A stretch of DNA of 64,000 bases from JBFIHF01 sp964411125 (GTDB lineage Bacteria; Myxococcota_A; Bradymonadia; Bradymonadales; Bradymonadaceae): contig CAYPJU010000002.1 of assembly GCA_964411125.1 (NCBI GenBank), forward strand, positions 124,001 through 188,000, given 5' to 3'. Shown one piece after another: positions 8,632-17,175 of the stretch. The notes below the pieces were generated by a model. It was not told the DNA's origin and searched no databases. It worked only from the letters and a program-made list of their open reading frames with translations. How positions within the stretch are numbered: position 1 is the first letter of the stretch; the number at the start of each line of letters is the position of its first letter. The translations under genes were made by a program, and so were the position numbers.

Positions 8632-9048
8632 TCAGAGGCTCGACTTACGGTTGATGTTGAGGGCGAACTTCTCCACGCCGTTCAGCTTCACGACGTCGAC
8701 AACTTCGATCACCTTCTCGTACTCGACCTTCTTGTCCGCCGCGATGATGGCGCGCAGCTCGGGATTCTTCTCGCTCTCCTTCTTCACCCAGACGCCGATC
8801 TCCTCGAGCGTCGCGGCTTCTCCGTTGAGCTTGAACGTTCCTTCGGCCGTCACTTGAAGGGTAGCGGTCGTCTGGACTTCGTCCTGGCCGCTCGCGGCCT
8901 TGGGCAGATCGACCTCGATCTGCGCGCGGACGATGTAGCTGGTCGTGACCATGAAGATGATCAGCAGGACCAGGATGATGTCGACGAGCGGGGTGACGTT
9001 GATTCCCGCGATGATGTCTTCGTCGCCGCCGGCATTAAACCCCGCCAT
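8632..9048 (-). CDS. exbD: Biopolymer transport protein ExbD/TolR
   Basis: A 138-residue protein of normal ExbD length. A single N-terminal helix, with INVTPLVDIILVLLIIFMV at about 16-34, holds the Asp of the VDIILVLLIIF motif that carries protons. The rest is the periplasmic domain. The start at 9048 has GGAGG just upstream and gives an ExbD with no extra N-terminus; it overlaps the end of exbB by 14 bases. With ExbB it forms the inner-membrane proton-driven motor that powers the TonB encoded next. Confidence 0.95.
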   Translation of the reverse strand: MAGFNAGGDEDIIAGINVTPLVDIILVLLIIFMVTTSYIVRAQIEVDLPKAASGQDEVQTTATLQVTAEGTFKLNGEAATLEEIGVWVKKESEKNPELRAIIAADKKVEYEKVIEVVDVVKLNGVEKFALNINRKSSL

Positions 9049-9670
9049 CTTCGCCTCCGCGCAGGAACGAGAGGAGCGTGCTTCCGAGAAGCTCGGTCTG
9101 TGCGACCGATTTCTTGACGCGTGCCTTGAAGAAGTTGAACGCGATGACCGCGGGGATGGCGACCATGAGGCCGACACCGGTGGCGACCAACGCCTCGGAG
9201 ATCGCCGCCATCACGAGCTTCGCCGCCTCCTCGCTACCGTCGGCGAGGTTGGCGAAAGCGCCGATGATGCCGAGAACGGTGCCGAAGAGCCCGATGAAAG
9301 GCGCGTTGTTGCCGATCGTACCGAGGACCGAGAGCCCTCGCTCGTACCGGTTCTTCTCGGTCGCGATCGCCCCGGTCATCAAGTCTTCGACCGCCTCCCC
9401 GCCCCGCTCGTGTCCGCGAAGACCGAAGAGCACGACGCGCGCTTCCATCGTGTCCGAGTCCTTCAGAAGATCGCTCGCCCCCTTGAAGTCCTTCTTCTCC
9501 AGCAGCTCCGTCATCTTGAGTCGCGTCTCGTCGATCTCCAGATTGCGTTTGCCGTAGAAGATTCCGCGGTCGACCGCGATGATCCCGATCACCGCGCTCA
9601 GCGCGACCAGGACCCACATCACCCATTCGGCTCCGATCAGGGCGAACTGAAGAAACAATTGTGTAAGCAT
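9035..9670 (-). CDS. exbB: MotA/TolQ/ExbB proton channel protein
   Basis: A 211-residue inner-membrane protein. The first helix is at about 12-34, followed by a cytoplasmic domain and a typical ExbB pair of helices (GNNAPFIGLFGTVLGIIGAF near 127-146 and ALVATGVGLMVAIPAVIAFN near 168-187). The conserved Pro and the GLFGTV motif are present. It is the first gene of the exbB-exbD-tonB operon. The 112-base region upstream, shared with the convergently placed end of the channel gene, must hold the promoter. Confidence 0.95.
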   Translation of the reverse strand: MLTQLFLQFALIGAEWVMWVLVALSAVIGIIAVDRGIFYGKRNLEIDETRLKMTELLEKKDFKGASDLLKDSDTMEARVVLFGLRGHERGGEAVEDLMTGAIATEKNRYERGLSVLGTIGNNAPFIGLFGTVLGIIGAFANLADGSEEAAKLVMAAISEALVATGVGLMVAIPAVIAFNFFKARVKKSVAQTELLGSTLLSFLRGGEDGGV

Positions 9671-9782
9671 GACGACTTCCTGAGGCGGCCAATGACGGAC
9701 CGGTTTTAACGCTTGTTAAACTCTCGGTCAAAGAGATGCGCGCAGCTAACGAAACGATTCAGGGTCCCCTCGAATTTCGTGG

Positions 9783-11207
9783 TCAGCTCGTGATCGGGCC
9801 GTCGGCAGCTACGATGATCTGGTCGCTCGGCCCGAATTCCAAATCGCCGGGAGGATTTACGATGATGTTGTGCGCCCCTGCCCCGCGGTCCACGGCGATG
9901 AGCGTCGCGTTCATCTCGCGCTTGAGGAGGACGAGGGACTCGTCGACGCGCTTTCCGACGAGCGATTTCGGCAAAGGACACTTGAAGAACTGATGCCCCC
10001 GCTTCGCGGTGAGGAGCTCGTCGAGGACCGACACGATGCCACGGTTTCGAACGACCGACGCCATGATGTTACCGACGTACTCGTCACTGACGATCACTTC
10101 CTCGACCCCCGCCCTTCGCAGGCTCGTCTCGTTGTCCCGATTGAGGAGCTGGACAGTCGTGTAGATCCCGTTGTTCAACTTTTCGATCAACATCGCGGCG
10201 AGGACGGTGCGGGCGTCACGGTCCTGGGCAGTACGCTCTTCGCGGGTCTCGTCGGCGAGGAGAATCGCGACGGCGGCGCGCTCGGCGCCCGCCTCCTTGA
10301 GGACGTCGATGCGGGTGTAGTCCCCGACCTTCACGAAGATGCGCTGCTCGTGGCGGCGAAAGACGTGGTGGATGTCTTCGAGCTCGGGCTTTTCGCAGAT
10401 CACGACGAAATGCCGGTACTCGGACTCGTGGATGAGCTCGTCGAGGATGAGCTCTCCCGCGCGATTCCACCCGCAGATGATCACGTGATTGGATAGTTCG
10501 TCGATTTCCATGCTTCGAAACCTGATGTTGCGCAGCGAATCTACCATGACCGCCGAGACGGTGCCCGTGAGGAACGCGAAAACGGTGAGCCCGCCGAGCA
10601 TCAGCACCGCAGTGATCACCAGACCGAGCCGCGTCTTCGGTTGACCGCCGATCGGCTCGCCACCGACGAGCGTCAACAACGCGTACCAGCCGGCCTCCTC
10701 GATCGTGTCGAACTGGTCGTTCTCGAGCCCCTCCGCGAACCGGATCGAGAGCGCCCCCATGATGATGGAGATGACGACCGCGAACGTGATGATGACGTAC
10801 TCGATCCGCATCCATCGCGCGCGGTTCGAGAAAAACCTCATGTGTCGGCTCAGGATCAGGCCGACCCTGAAGAGCCGCAGCAGACGCAGCACCCGGAGGA
10901 TGCGAAACCCGCGCAACAGCGGGAGTACCGCGATGATGTCGATCCAGAATCGACGGAAGAACCGGCTCGGTCGGCGCTCCGCCAGAAAGCGGAGCGAGAG
11001 CTCCACGACGAAGATCCACGTGATCACGTCGTTGGCGACTTCGAGCTGATGGTAGTGCGGCCAATCGTGCGAGACGCTCGCTTCCCACACGACCAGAACG
11101 ACCGAGATCAGGATCAGCGCAGCGACGACCAACTCGGTGGCGAGGCTGTTCATGAAGAGAGACAGCCGATCCTGCGCCTCTCGAATGACATTGTTCCCGG
11201 AAGCCAT
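9783..11207 (-). CDS. Six-helix voltage-gated-like channel with RCK/TrkA-N regulatory domain, non-canonical filter
   Basis: A 474-residue protein. Residues about 20-225 hold six membrane helices, including an S4-like arginine segment (RILRVLRLLRLFRVG, near 103-117). Residues about 240-370 are a TrkA-N/RCK domain starting HVIICGWNRAG, and a TrkA-C-like domain follows. This is a ligand-gated K+ channel architecture. The pore loop is odd: where TVGYGD is expected it reads TLVGGEPIGG (about 178-187), so the K+ filter Gly-Tyr-Gly is absent. Ion selectivity is therefore unknown. The related gene at 48381 has the normal TVGFGD. It is divergent from the gene at 11278 across 70 bases. Confidence 0.85.
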   Translation of the reverse strand: MASGNNVIREAQDRLSLFMNSLATELVVAALILISVVLVVWEASVSHDWPHYHQLEVANDVITWIFVVELSLRFLAERRPSRFFRRFWIDIIAVLPLLRGFRILRVLRLLRLFRVGLILSRHMRFFSNRARWMRIEYVIITFAVVISIIMGALSIRFAEGLENDQFDTIEEAGWYALLTLVGGEPIGGQPKTRLGLVITAVLMLGGLTVFAFLTGTVSAVMVDSLRNIRFRSMEIDELSNHVIICGWNRAGELILDELIHESEYRHFVVICEKPELEDIHHVFRRHEQRIFVKVGDYTRIDVLKEAGAERAAVAILLADETREERTAQDRDARTVLAAMLIEKLNNGIYTTVQLLNRDNETSLRRAGVEEVIVSDEYVGNIMASVVRNRGIVSVLDELLTAKRGHQFFKCPLPKSLVGKRVDESLVLLKREMNATLIAVDRGAGAHNIIVNPPGDLEFGPSDQIIVAADGPITS

Positions 11208-11277
11208 CGCGCACTAATGTTGTTGTTACCTGGGGAATCTCACCCAGAACCCCGTTAGAGGCAAGGAGCAGCTCGCC

Positions 11278-12240
11278 ATGGCCCATCAATCCGCACAATC
11301 ACCCGACGATGCTTCGGCATCCTTCCTCAACGGTATCGTCATCGCCCTCCTCCTCACGGCCGGCGCGCTCGCCGCATGGTTGGTCGTCTCGGCCCCCGAG
11401 ATCCCAGCGATCGACGAAGGCTCGTTCGAGAACCTGACGTCCATCGACATGCAGCGGCTCGAGGCCGAGCGGGAACGCGCTTACGGATCAATCGACCTCG
11501 CCACCGCGCAGGAGCCGGTCGACCATCTGCGCCAGACGGTTCGGGCGGTGAACCTGGTGCAATTCGAGAGCGTCGAGGAATACGACAAACGTCAGGCCGC
11601 GACCGCGGCAGTCTTCGCAGCCAACGACGTCCTCACCCCGCTCGGCGAGCCGGGGTTCATGAAAGCGGGCAACGAGATGGCGAAGAAGTGCGTCGAGGGG
11701 GTCGACGAAGTGCGCGCTGCGCTGAAGGCCGGCGACCTCACCCCCGAGCAGGCGGTCGTGGATCCCGGCACGGGCTTCCCGACGTTCCGCGAGAACTGTG
11801 GCCCCTTGATGGGCCAGCTCCTCAAATGGAAGGTCGTGCAGCCGAGCGGCGACTGGACCGATCCCGACGTCGGCCCCGCCCTGGTCGAGATCTTCTCGCG
11901 CTACCGTTGGGCGGCGATCCTCGACCTTCGCCGTCCCGCCTTCGAGATGCTCACGCCGTACGAACACGAGGTCCTCACCCGGTTCCGCGCCGACCTCGAA
12001 GCCCTCCCCGTCCAGAAGCGGCTCGAATGGGTGATGCAGCTCGCCGCTTCCCAGCCCGTGGTCGCGACCGAGCTTCAAGGCAACCTCGCCCTCGAGAGCG
12101 GCGACGTCCCCGCCGCTGCCCAGCTCTACGCACAGGTCTGCGACAAGAATTCGAAAGACCGCCTCCTGCGCGCCAAATGCGACTGGTTGAACGAGCAGGT
12201 CGTCGCGCCAGCCGGCGCAGCGAGCGCCGCAGCCCACTGA
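11278..12240 (+). CDS. Unknown membrane-anchored protein
   Basis: A 320-residue protein with one N-terminal helix (FLNGIVIALLLTAGALAAWLV, about 17-37) and a large, mostly helical domain that should lie outside the membrane, probably in the periplasm. It has three Cys (near 141, 166 and 296) and an Ala-rich tail. AGGAG lies 9 bases before the ATG. I recognise no family. It precedes the tRNA gene by 77 bases and is divergent from the RCK channel. Confidence 0.6.
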   Translation: MAHQSAQSPDDASASFLNGIVIALLLTAGALAAWLVVSAPEIPAIDEGSFENLTSIDMQRLEAERERAYGSIDLATAQEPVDHLRQTVRAVNLVQFESVEEYDKRQAATAAVFAANDVLTPLGEPGFMKAGNEMAKKCVEGVDEVRAALKAGDLTPEQAVVDPGTGFPTFRENCGPLMGQLLKWKVVQPSGDWTDPDVGPALVEIFSRYRWAAILDLRRPAFEMLTPYEHEVLTRFRADLEALPVQKRLEWVMQLAASQPVVATELQGNLALESGDVPAAAQLYAQVCDKNSKDRLLRAKCDWLNEQVVAPAGAASAAAH

Positions 12241-12317
12241 ACGCGATCTTCGATCGCGAGATGAACGACACTGTTTGACACCTCCGAAACCCTCGATTAT
12301 ATAGCCCGTCCTTGTGC

Positions 12318-12390
12318 GGGGCCGTAGCTCAGCTGGGAGAGCGCTTGACTGGCAGTCACGAGGTCAGGGGTTCGATCCCCCTCGGCTCCA
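12318..12390 (+). tRNA. tRNA-Ala (anticodon GGC)
   Basis: A full cloverleaf can be drawn: acceptor GGGGCCG with CGGCTCC, D-stem GCTC/GAGC, anticodon loop CTGGCAG with GGC at positions 34-36, and T-arm AGGGG-TTCGATC-CCCCT. The G3-U70 pair that marks alanine tRNAs is present. The anticodon stem has one T-C mismatch (second pair). The discriminator is A and CCA is not encoded. A strong intrinsic terminator follows 13 bases later. Confidence 0.96.
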
Positions 12391-12400
12391 TCGCATGAAC

Positions 12401-12440
12401 AAAGGCCCGGACGGCATACGCTGTCCGGGCCTTTCGTTTT
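12401..12440 (+). terminator. Intrinsic terminator after tRNA-Ala
   Basis: The arms ggcccggac (12404-12412) and gtccgggcc (12423-12431) pair perfectly around a 10-base loop and are followed by tttcgtttt. An A-run precedes the stem, so it could also work on the opposite strand. This is the clearest classical terminator in the window. Confidence 0.88.
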
Positions 12441-12482
12441 CCGCCACTTCGGCGCACTCGATACGCTGTTCTGTGCGCTCCC

Positions 12483-14582
12483 TTAGCCTTCCAGAACCTT
12501 CGATCGATACTTTCGGTACTGCTCCGAGAGCGCGAACTTCAGTAGCTCGGCGACGCGGAGGTTGAGTTCCTCGAAGGCGGGGTTGTCGCGGGCGGCGGCG
12601 ACGAATTCGGCGTATCCGCGGTCGGCGAGCAACGGGTGGTGCTCGGCGAGGTTGCTGGAGAGCTTCACCATCGCGTGGACCGCGGCGACGAGGTCGTCGC
12701 AGGCGAGGAGGCCGACACGGTCCCCCGTCCACTGGGCGGCGCGGGCGAAATCGGCGAGGCGTTCCTTTACGAGCGACTCGTCGTCGGACGTGTCGACCGC
12801 GTCGGCGCGAATCCTGGCGAGCGCCGCAGTGTAGGCGCTCTGCAGTCCCTCCGCTGCCGCGCCTCCTCGGACCTTCTCTTCGGAAGCCGACAGCGCAGCC
12901 TGCAGCGCGGGGTTCGACACGTTCTTCACCTTGCTCAACAGCTTGAGTAGCGGACCGTCGGTGAACTTGCCGACGAGGTCGCCGAGCGGGATCAGGGCGA
13001 GGACGGCCGTGAGCGACGTCGCTCCGAATGCCTTCCAGAACTCCGAGCTCGTCAGGAGCAGGTGGTCGGCCCGGATGTGCTCGAGCTGCGTCCCGAGGGC
13101 GAAGGTGAGTTCGCGCAGCGGCAGGTGCGCGGAGGTGCCGGGTTCGAGATGCCGCGCCGCCAACAGGACGAAGGGGTCGTCGACCCCCACGACCTCGATG
13201 CCGCTCGTTCCGTACGACAGATAGACCCGCGGCGGGTCGATCCCGAGCATCCCGGCGATGGCGGCGAGCGTCGCGAAGACGTCGGGGTGGGTCGCCTGCT
13301 CGACCGGCTGCGCGTGACGTTCGATGTCCTTCGTCTCGCGTTCGTCGCGGGTGAGCGAACCGACGAACCGCTGCGCAACCGTCGCGGTGCGCCGCTCGCC
13401 GGGGTGGATGAGCGCATCGTGTTCGTCGTCGGAGAGGGATTCGTAGCTGGCGGGGAGCGGGACCGGCTCATGGGCGGGCGCGCTTTCGGCGACGTCGGCC
13501 GACCGCGGGGCGACGAGCCGAAGAATCTCGCGCGCGACGGTGAGCAGTTCGCCCTCTTCTTTCGAGAGCTGATGGGACAATGCGAAGAGGCGCTGGTACG
13601 CGTCGAGGTCGAACGGGGTATGCCGGATCAGCTCGAGATACCGCCGGGCGGCCCTCGCCGGTGCCTGCGAGTCCACGAGGACCTCCGCCGACTCACGAAG
13701 CGCGCCGACGAGCTCGGCCTCCTCCCGACCGGCCTCGAGGTGCACGTCGTCCCCGAGCTGCGGCTCGATGAAGCGGTCGTAGGCCGCCCCCGCTCCTTCC
13801 AGATCCCCACCGCGCGCCAGAGCCCGTGCTTCGGCGAGGTGCAGGCGAACCTCTTTCGGCTCGCGTTTGCGGAGCTCCCGGTAGACGGAGGCCGCGAGCA
13901 GGGGTCGCTCCGCCTCTTCGTGAGCGAGGGCGAGGCTCGGCAGCCAGGCGTCGCGGTCGTGGTACCGTTGCGAGGCGAGCAGCAGATCGTCGTCTGCCCG
14001 TTCGCGCGAGAGCGCGGCGAGTACTCCCACCGCGGTGCCCTCCCCGCCCGACTCCAGGAGCGCGAAGGCACGATCTAGCGCGATGCGCTGTACCAGCGGA
14101 AGTGCGCTCGTGGACGACTCGCGATCGGCGCCTTCCGCCTGTTCTTCGGCGAGGTCGAGGAGCGTCATCGCGTCCTTCCAGCGTCGTTCGTCGAGGTGGT
14201 CGCGCGCCGCAGCGTAGAGCCCTTCGGCCCGGGGCAGGAACGCGAGTTCGAAGAGGCGGACGAGGTCCTGGGCGCCGACTCTGGCGGTGTGAAACATCTC
14301 GCGGCCGTCGACGGAGAAGTAGCGCTTCACCCCGCGATTCACGACCGCGGTCGGGCCGTGCGGCGAAATCTCTCGCCAGGTCCGCCCATCCTTGCCGACG
14401 GTCGCGAGATGATTGCCCCCGACGCTGACGACGAACCAGACGTTCGCCCCTTCGTGTCTGGTGGGGGTTTCGATCGCTCCCCACAGAGTCGAGTCGCACT
14501 CCGTCGCGATCCAGTCGGCGAGGCCGGCGGACAGTTCGTCGAAGTAGAGGGAGCCAGCGGTGTGGGGAGTGGACCGGGTCAT
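12483..14582 (-). CDS. Unknown protein with helical (TPR-like) repeats
   Basis: A 699-residue cytoplasmic protein. Residues about 125-345 are rich in Ala, Leu, Glu and Arg with the helix-turn-helix spacing of TPR repeats. Residues about 430-620 form a second domain with 'YLSYGTSGIEVVGVDDPFVLLAARHLEPG' type strands and then hydrophobic helices (SLTAVLALIPLGDLV). The ATG at 14582 is preferred; the open frame continues to 14699, but that part overlaps the divergent glycosyltransferase start. No enzyme motif is seen. I do not recognise the family. It ends just after the tRNA terminator. Confidence 0.6.
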   Translation of the reverse strand: MTRSTPHTAGSLYFDELSAGLADWIATECDSTLWGAIETPTRHEGANVWFVVSVGGNHLATVGKDGRTWREISPHGPTAVVNRGVKRYFSVDGREMFHTARVGAQDLVRLFELAFLPRAEGLYAAARDHLDERRWKDAMTLLDLAEEQAEGADRESSTSALPLVQRIALDRAFALLESGGEGTAVGVLAALSRERADDDLLLASQRYHDRDAWLPSLALAHEEAERPLLAASVYRELRKREPKEVRLHLAEARALARGGDLEGAGAAYDRFIEPQLGDDVHLEAGREEAELVGALRESAEVLVDSQAPARAARRYLELIRHTPFDLDAYQRLFALSHQLSKEEGELLTVAREILRLVAPRSADVAESAPAHEPVPLPASYESLSDDEHDALIHPGERRTATVAQRFVGSLTRDERETKDIERHAQPVEQATHPDVFATLAAIAGMLGIDPPRVYLSYGTSGIEVVGVDDPFVLLAARHLEPGTSAHLPLRELTFALGTQLEHIRADHLLLTSSEFWKAFGATSLTAVLALIPLGDLVGKFTDGPLLKLLSKVKNVSNPALQAALSASEEKVRGGAAAEGLQSAYTAALARIRADAVDTSDDESLVKERLADFARAAQWTGDRVGLLACDDLVAAVHAMVKLSSNLAEHHPLLADRGYAEFVAAARDNPAFEELNLRVAELLKFALSEQYRKYRSKVLEG

Positions 14583-14647
14583 GGAGTCTGTCGAGACGGG
14601 CTGGCGCGACCCACCGACGGGGGCTTTGCCTTCTCTTTCGTGGGAGA

Positions 14648-15679
14648 GTGTCGAGTATCGACAGCTCAATGGATGGATGCAACCCTTTGAAAATCGCAAT
14701 CCTGGCGCCGCTTTCGGACCCGGTCCGTCGAACCCCCACGGGCGGGACCGGCGACATGGTCCACGTCCTCGCGCGCGAATACGTGCGCCGGGGGCACGAG
14801 GTGACCGTGTTCGCGCATCCCGACAGCGACGTGGCAGGGAATCTCGTGTCGAGCGAGGCGGACGACGTCGAGATATCGCGGGCGCTCACCCTCGACCTTC
14901 TGCAACGTCGCTCGGCGTCGTTCGACCTTCTCCACAGCTTCTGGGAGGTGGCGCTCTTGCCGCTCGCCGCGTCGATGGAGTGTCGGATCCTCCTCACGGT
15001 TTGCGAGATGCCGGGTGGCGAGGGGACACGAGAACTGCTGCACAACTTCGCGCACATCCCGATGGTGGCTCCGACGGCCTCTGCCTCGGATTACCTGCCT
15101 GCCGAGTCCTTGCGCGACACGATACCCTACTGCACCGCCGTTCCCGAAGGTTTCGAGGTGCGGGCGGCCGAGAACTATCTGGCCTACGTCGGGGACCTTT
15201 CGCGAGAACGGGGAATCGGCGACGTGCTGCGGGTGGCTCTCCTCGCCGGAGTTCCGTTGAAGATTGCCGGCCCGGTCCCCGAGCTCGAGCGTGATTTTTT
15301 CGAGACCTGGATCGAGCCCGCATGTGAGCACGAGCTCGTGGACTACCTCGGGGCGCGACCCGCTGACGAGACCCACCACATGCTGGCGGGGGCTCTGGGG
15401 TTGGTCTCGATGGCGCCCCCATCCGGAGGGATCGGGTGGCCGCTGGTGGAGTCGGTTCGGCTCGGTACTCCGATCCTGACCGCGGGAGGTGCAGGCGCCT
15501 CGGACGTGGTGAGAGAGGGATTCAATGGGTTCGTGGTGAGCGGTCCCGCCGACGCGTCCCGCCGTGTTCCCGGGCTGCGAGCGCTCGATCGCGGCGCTAT
15601 CGCTGCAGACGCCGAGCGATTCTCAGCCGTGGCCGCGGCCGATGCATACGAGACACTCTATCGGGAGCTGCTGAGCTAG
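14648..15679 (+). CDS. Family 4 glycosyltransferase
   Basis: A 343-residue GT-B fold protein. The N-terminus (KIAILAPLSDPV, then GGTGDMVHVLAREYVRRGHEVTVFA) is the usual acceptor-side start of GT4 enzymes. The C-terminal half has EGFEV, YVGDLSRERGI and the nucleotide-sugar site: APPSGGIGWPLVESVRLGTP holds the place of the family EGFGLPLLEA motif, with Gly and Trp replacing the first catalytic Glu. It lies back-to-back with the CAP lipoprotein, 2 bases from its stop. The start is uncertain: a GTG at 14648 or an ATG at 14669. The sugar and acceptor cannot be named. Confidence 0.8.
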   Translation: MSSIDSSMDGCNPLKIAILAPLSDPVRRTPTGGTGDMVHVLAREYVRRGHEVTVFAHPDSDVAGNLVSSEADDVEISRALTLDLLQRRSASFDLLHSFWEVALLPLAASMECRILLTVCEMPGGEGTRELLHNFAHIPMVAPTASASDYLPAESLRDTIPYCTAVPEGFEVRAAENYLAYVGDLSRERGIGDVLRVALLAGVPLKIAGPVPELERDFFETWIEPACEHELVDYLGARPADETHHMLAGALGLVSMAPPSGGIGWPLVESVRLGTPILTAGGAGASDVVREGFNGFVVSGPADASRRVPGLRALDRGAIAADAERFSAVAAADAYETLYRELLS

Positions 15680-15681
15680 GG

Positions 15682-16554
15682 TCAGCGCGCCGCGACGCGC
15701 TCTTCGGTATCTCGGAGGATCGAGAATTCCTTGCCGAACACCTGGGCCTGGTAGTCGGTGTATCGGGTCCCGGGGACGTGAACGTAGGCGATGCCGAGCT
15801 CTTCGTACTCGCCCTTCATCAGGTTTTCGCAGTGGGTGGGGGATGCGATCCACTGGTCGACGATCTTCTTCGCGATCCCGTTTCCGGCGGCGAGGTTCTC
15901 GCCGACGAATTGCCAGTGGTAGCGGGTGCGGTCGGTTCGAATGCCGACGCGGCTCCCGTCACTTCCGGAGTGGCTGAACGCGTCGTTGGCGGTGAGATCC
16001 ATCAGGTGACATCGCGCCGCGTTTCGCAGTCGTGGGTCGAACTCGAGCGGCGGCTGGGGGTCGTAGTGGACCATGCCACAGAACTGGCCGCGTGGGTCGG
16101 CGCGTCGCCTGTTGGACTCGGCGAAGATCTCGGCCTCGAGGTCGACCCATGCCTGGGGCCAGGTCGATTCGTCGTTGCAGTCGAGGGTGACGCCGGTGGG
16201 CGGGGCGTGGCTAGCGACGACTCGGTCCTGGGAGCAGGTGCGCACTTTTGCGTAGGAGCAGACTGCGTCGCAATCGCCGGCGCTTCCGACGAGCCGGTCG
16301 TTGGTGCACGGGTCTGCGTCGTCGCAGACCGACGGGCAGTCGCCGTCGCATTGTTCGCCGTCTCCAACGAAGCCGTTGCCGCAGTAGTCGGCGTCGGCAC
16401 TCACCACGCCGGATAGGACCGGGTCGGCGGGGACGTAGAGGCTCTTGGCCCAACTTTCGACCTTGTCGGTGTCCCGGACGGGCTTACCATTCGATTGACA
16501 TGCGAGTGCGACCAGGCCGATCGCAACGATTGCGTAGAAGTGCTGGTGATGCAT
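15682..16554 (-). CDS. CAP/SCP-domain lipoprotein with Cys-rich N-terminal region
   Basis: A 290-residue protein. The ATG at 16554 gives a signal MHHQHFYAIVAIGLVALAC with Cys19 as lipid site, and AGGGA lies upstream. Residues about 55-110 are a Cys-rich segment beginning CGNGFVGDGEQCD, a pattern of the myxococcal DUF4215-like repeat. Residues about 140-270 form the CAP (SCP/PR1) domain: FAESNRRRADP, NAARCHLMDLTANDAFSH, GENLAAGNG and a late SPTHCENLM. CAP proteins are secreted and of varied function (lipid binding, protease-like); the bacterial role is unclear. It faces the GT4 gene tail to tail. Confidence 0.85.
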   Translation of the reverse strand: MHHQHFYAIVAIGLVALACQSNGKPVRDTDKVESWAKSLYVPADPVLSGVVSADADYCGNGFVGDGEQCDGDCPSVCDDADPCTNDRLVGSAGDCDAVCSYAKVRTCSQDRVVASHAPPTGVTLDCNDESTWPQAWVDLEAEIFAESNRRRADPRGQFCGMVHYDPQPPLEFDPRLRNAARCHLMDLTANDAFSHSGSDGSRVGIRTDRTRYHWQFVGENLAAGNGIAKKIVDQWIASPTHCENLMKGEYEELGIAYVHVPGTRYTDYQAQVFGKEFSILRDTEERVAAR

Positions 16555-16778
16555 TAACGTGTTCCCTGACCCAACTTCGTCGGGACCGCCCGGCGGCCTC
16601 TCTCCATCCTCTCCCCATCTGAAGGGATGAGGACCGTCGAACATTCCGTGAGATCGACTTTAGAGCGACACGCTCTACTCCTCAACCGGTTCGCGTCGAT
16701 TCCAGGACGGTGGCCGTCCCGTGGGCCGCGGCCGACGGAGCGCTTTACTGGTCATTGTGGGTGTGACAGTCTCTAGCC

Positions 16779-17174
16779 ATGGCCAATTTTCTCGACGCGA
16801 CATCGGAAATCGACGCGCGGCTCCGCGATTACGACGCGCGGCTGCGCACCATCGAGGCACACATTCGGCGTGGTGAGCGCCGGGCCGCTCTGGCGCGGCT
16901 CGACGGGTTCCTCGACGAGCTTCTCCAGTTCGTCCGCGAGGTGGAGCTGCCGTGGGAGACGGTGATCGTCGGGGCGCAGCTCGGGTTCTTCTCCGGCGGC
17001 GAGGTGCTTCGCGGGCGAATCCCGAGCGCATTTCTGGGAGCTGCTGCTGGCTGGCTCTACGGCCAGCAGATGGTGCTCTCCAGGCGGGTTGCGCTCGAGC
17101 GACTCGCCCAGCGCGTCGCCGACGTGATGATGTCGCTCGAGAGCCCCGAGCCGACTGCCGAGTCCGGGTCCTAG
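16779..17174 (+). CDS. Unknown small protein
   Basis: A 131-residue protein of no recognised family. The first 60 residues are amphipathic helix (RLRDYDARLRTIEAHIRRGERRA region), and residues about 60-95 are more hydrophobic with Gly/Ala (SAFLGAAAGWLYG) and could touch a membrane. No Shine-Dalgarno is clear. It ends one base before the GTG of the next lipoprotein gene, so the two are probably co-transcribed. Confidence 0.5.
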   Translation: MANFLDATSEIDARLRDYDARLRTIEAHIRRGERRAALARLDGFLDELLQFVREVELPWETVIVGAQLGFFSGGEVLRGRIPSAFLGAAAGWLYGQQMVLSRRVALERLAQRVADVMMSLESPEPTAESGS

Positions 17175-17175
17175 C

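Noticed and set aside
7741..9117. A 458-residue plus-strand frame opposite tonB/exbD
   Set aside because: It is Arg/Gly/Leu-rich antisense to the PE repeat; TonB and ExbD on the minus strand are well supported.
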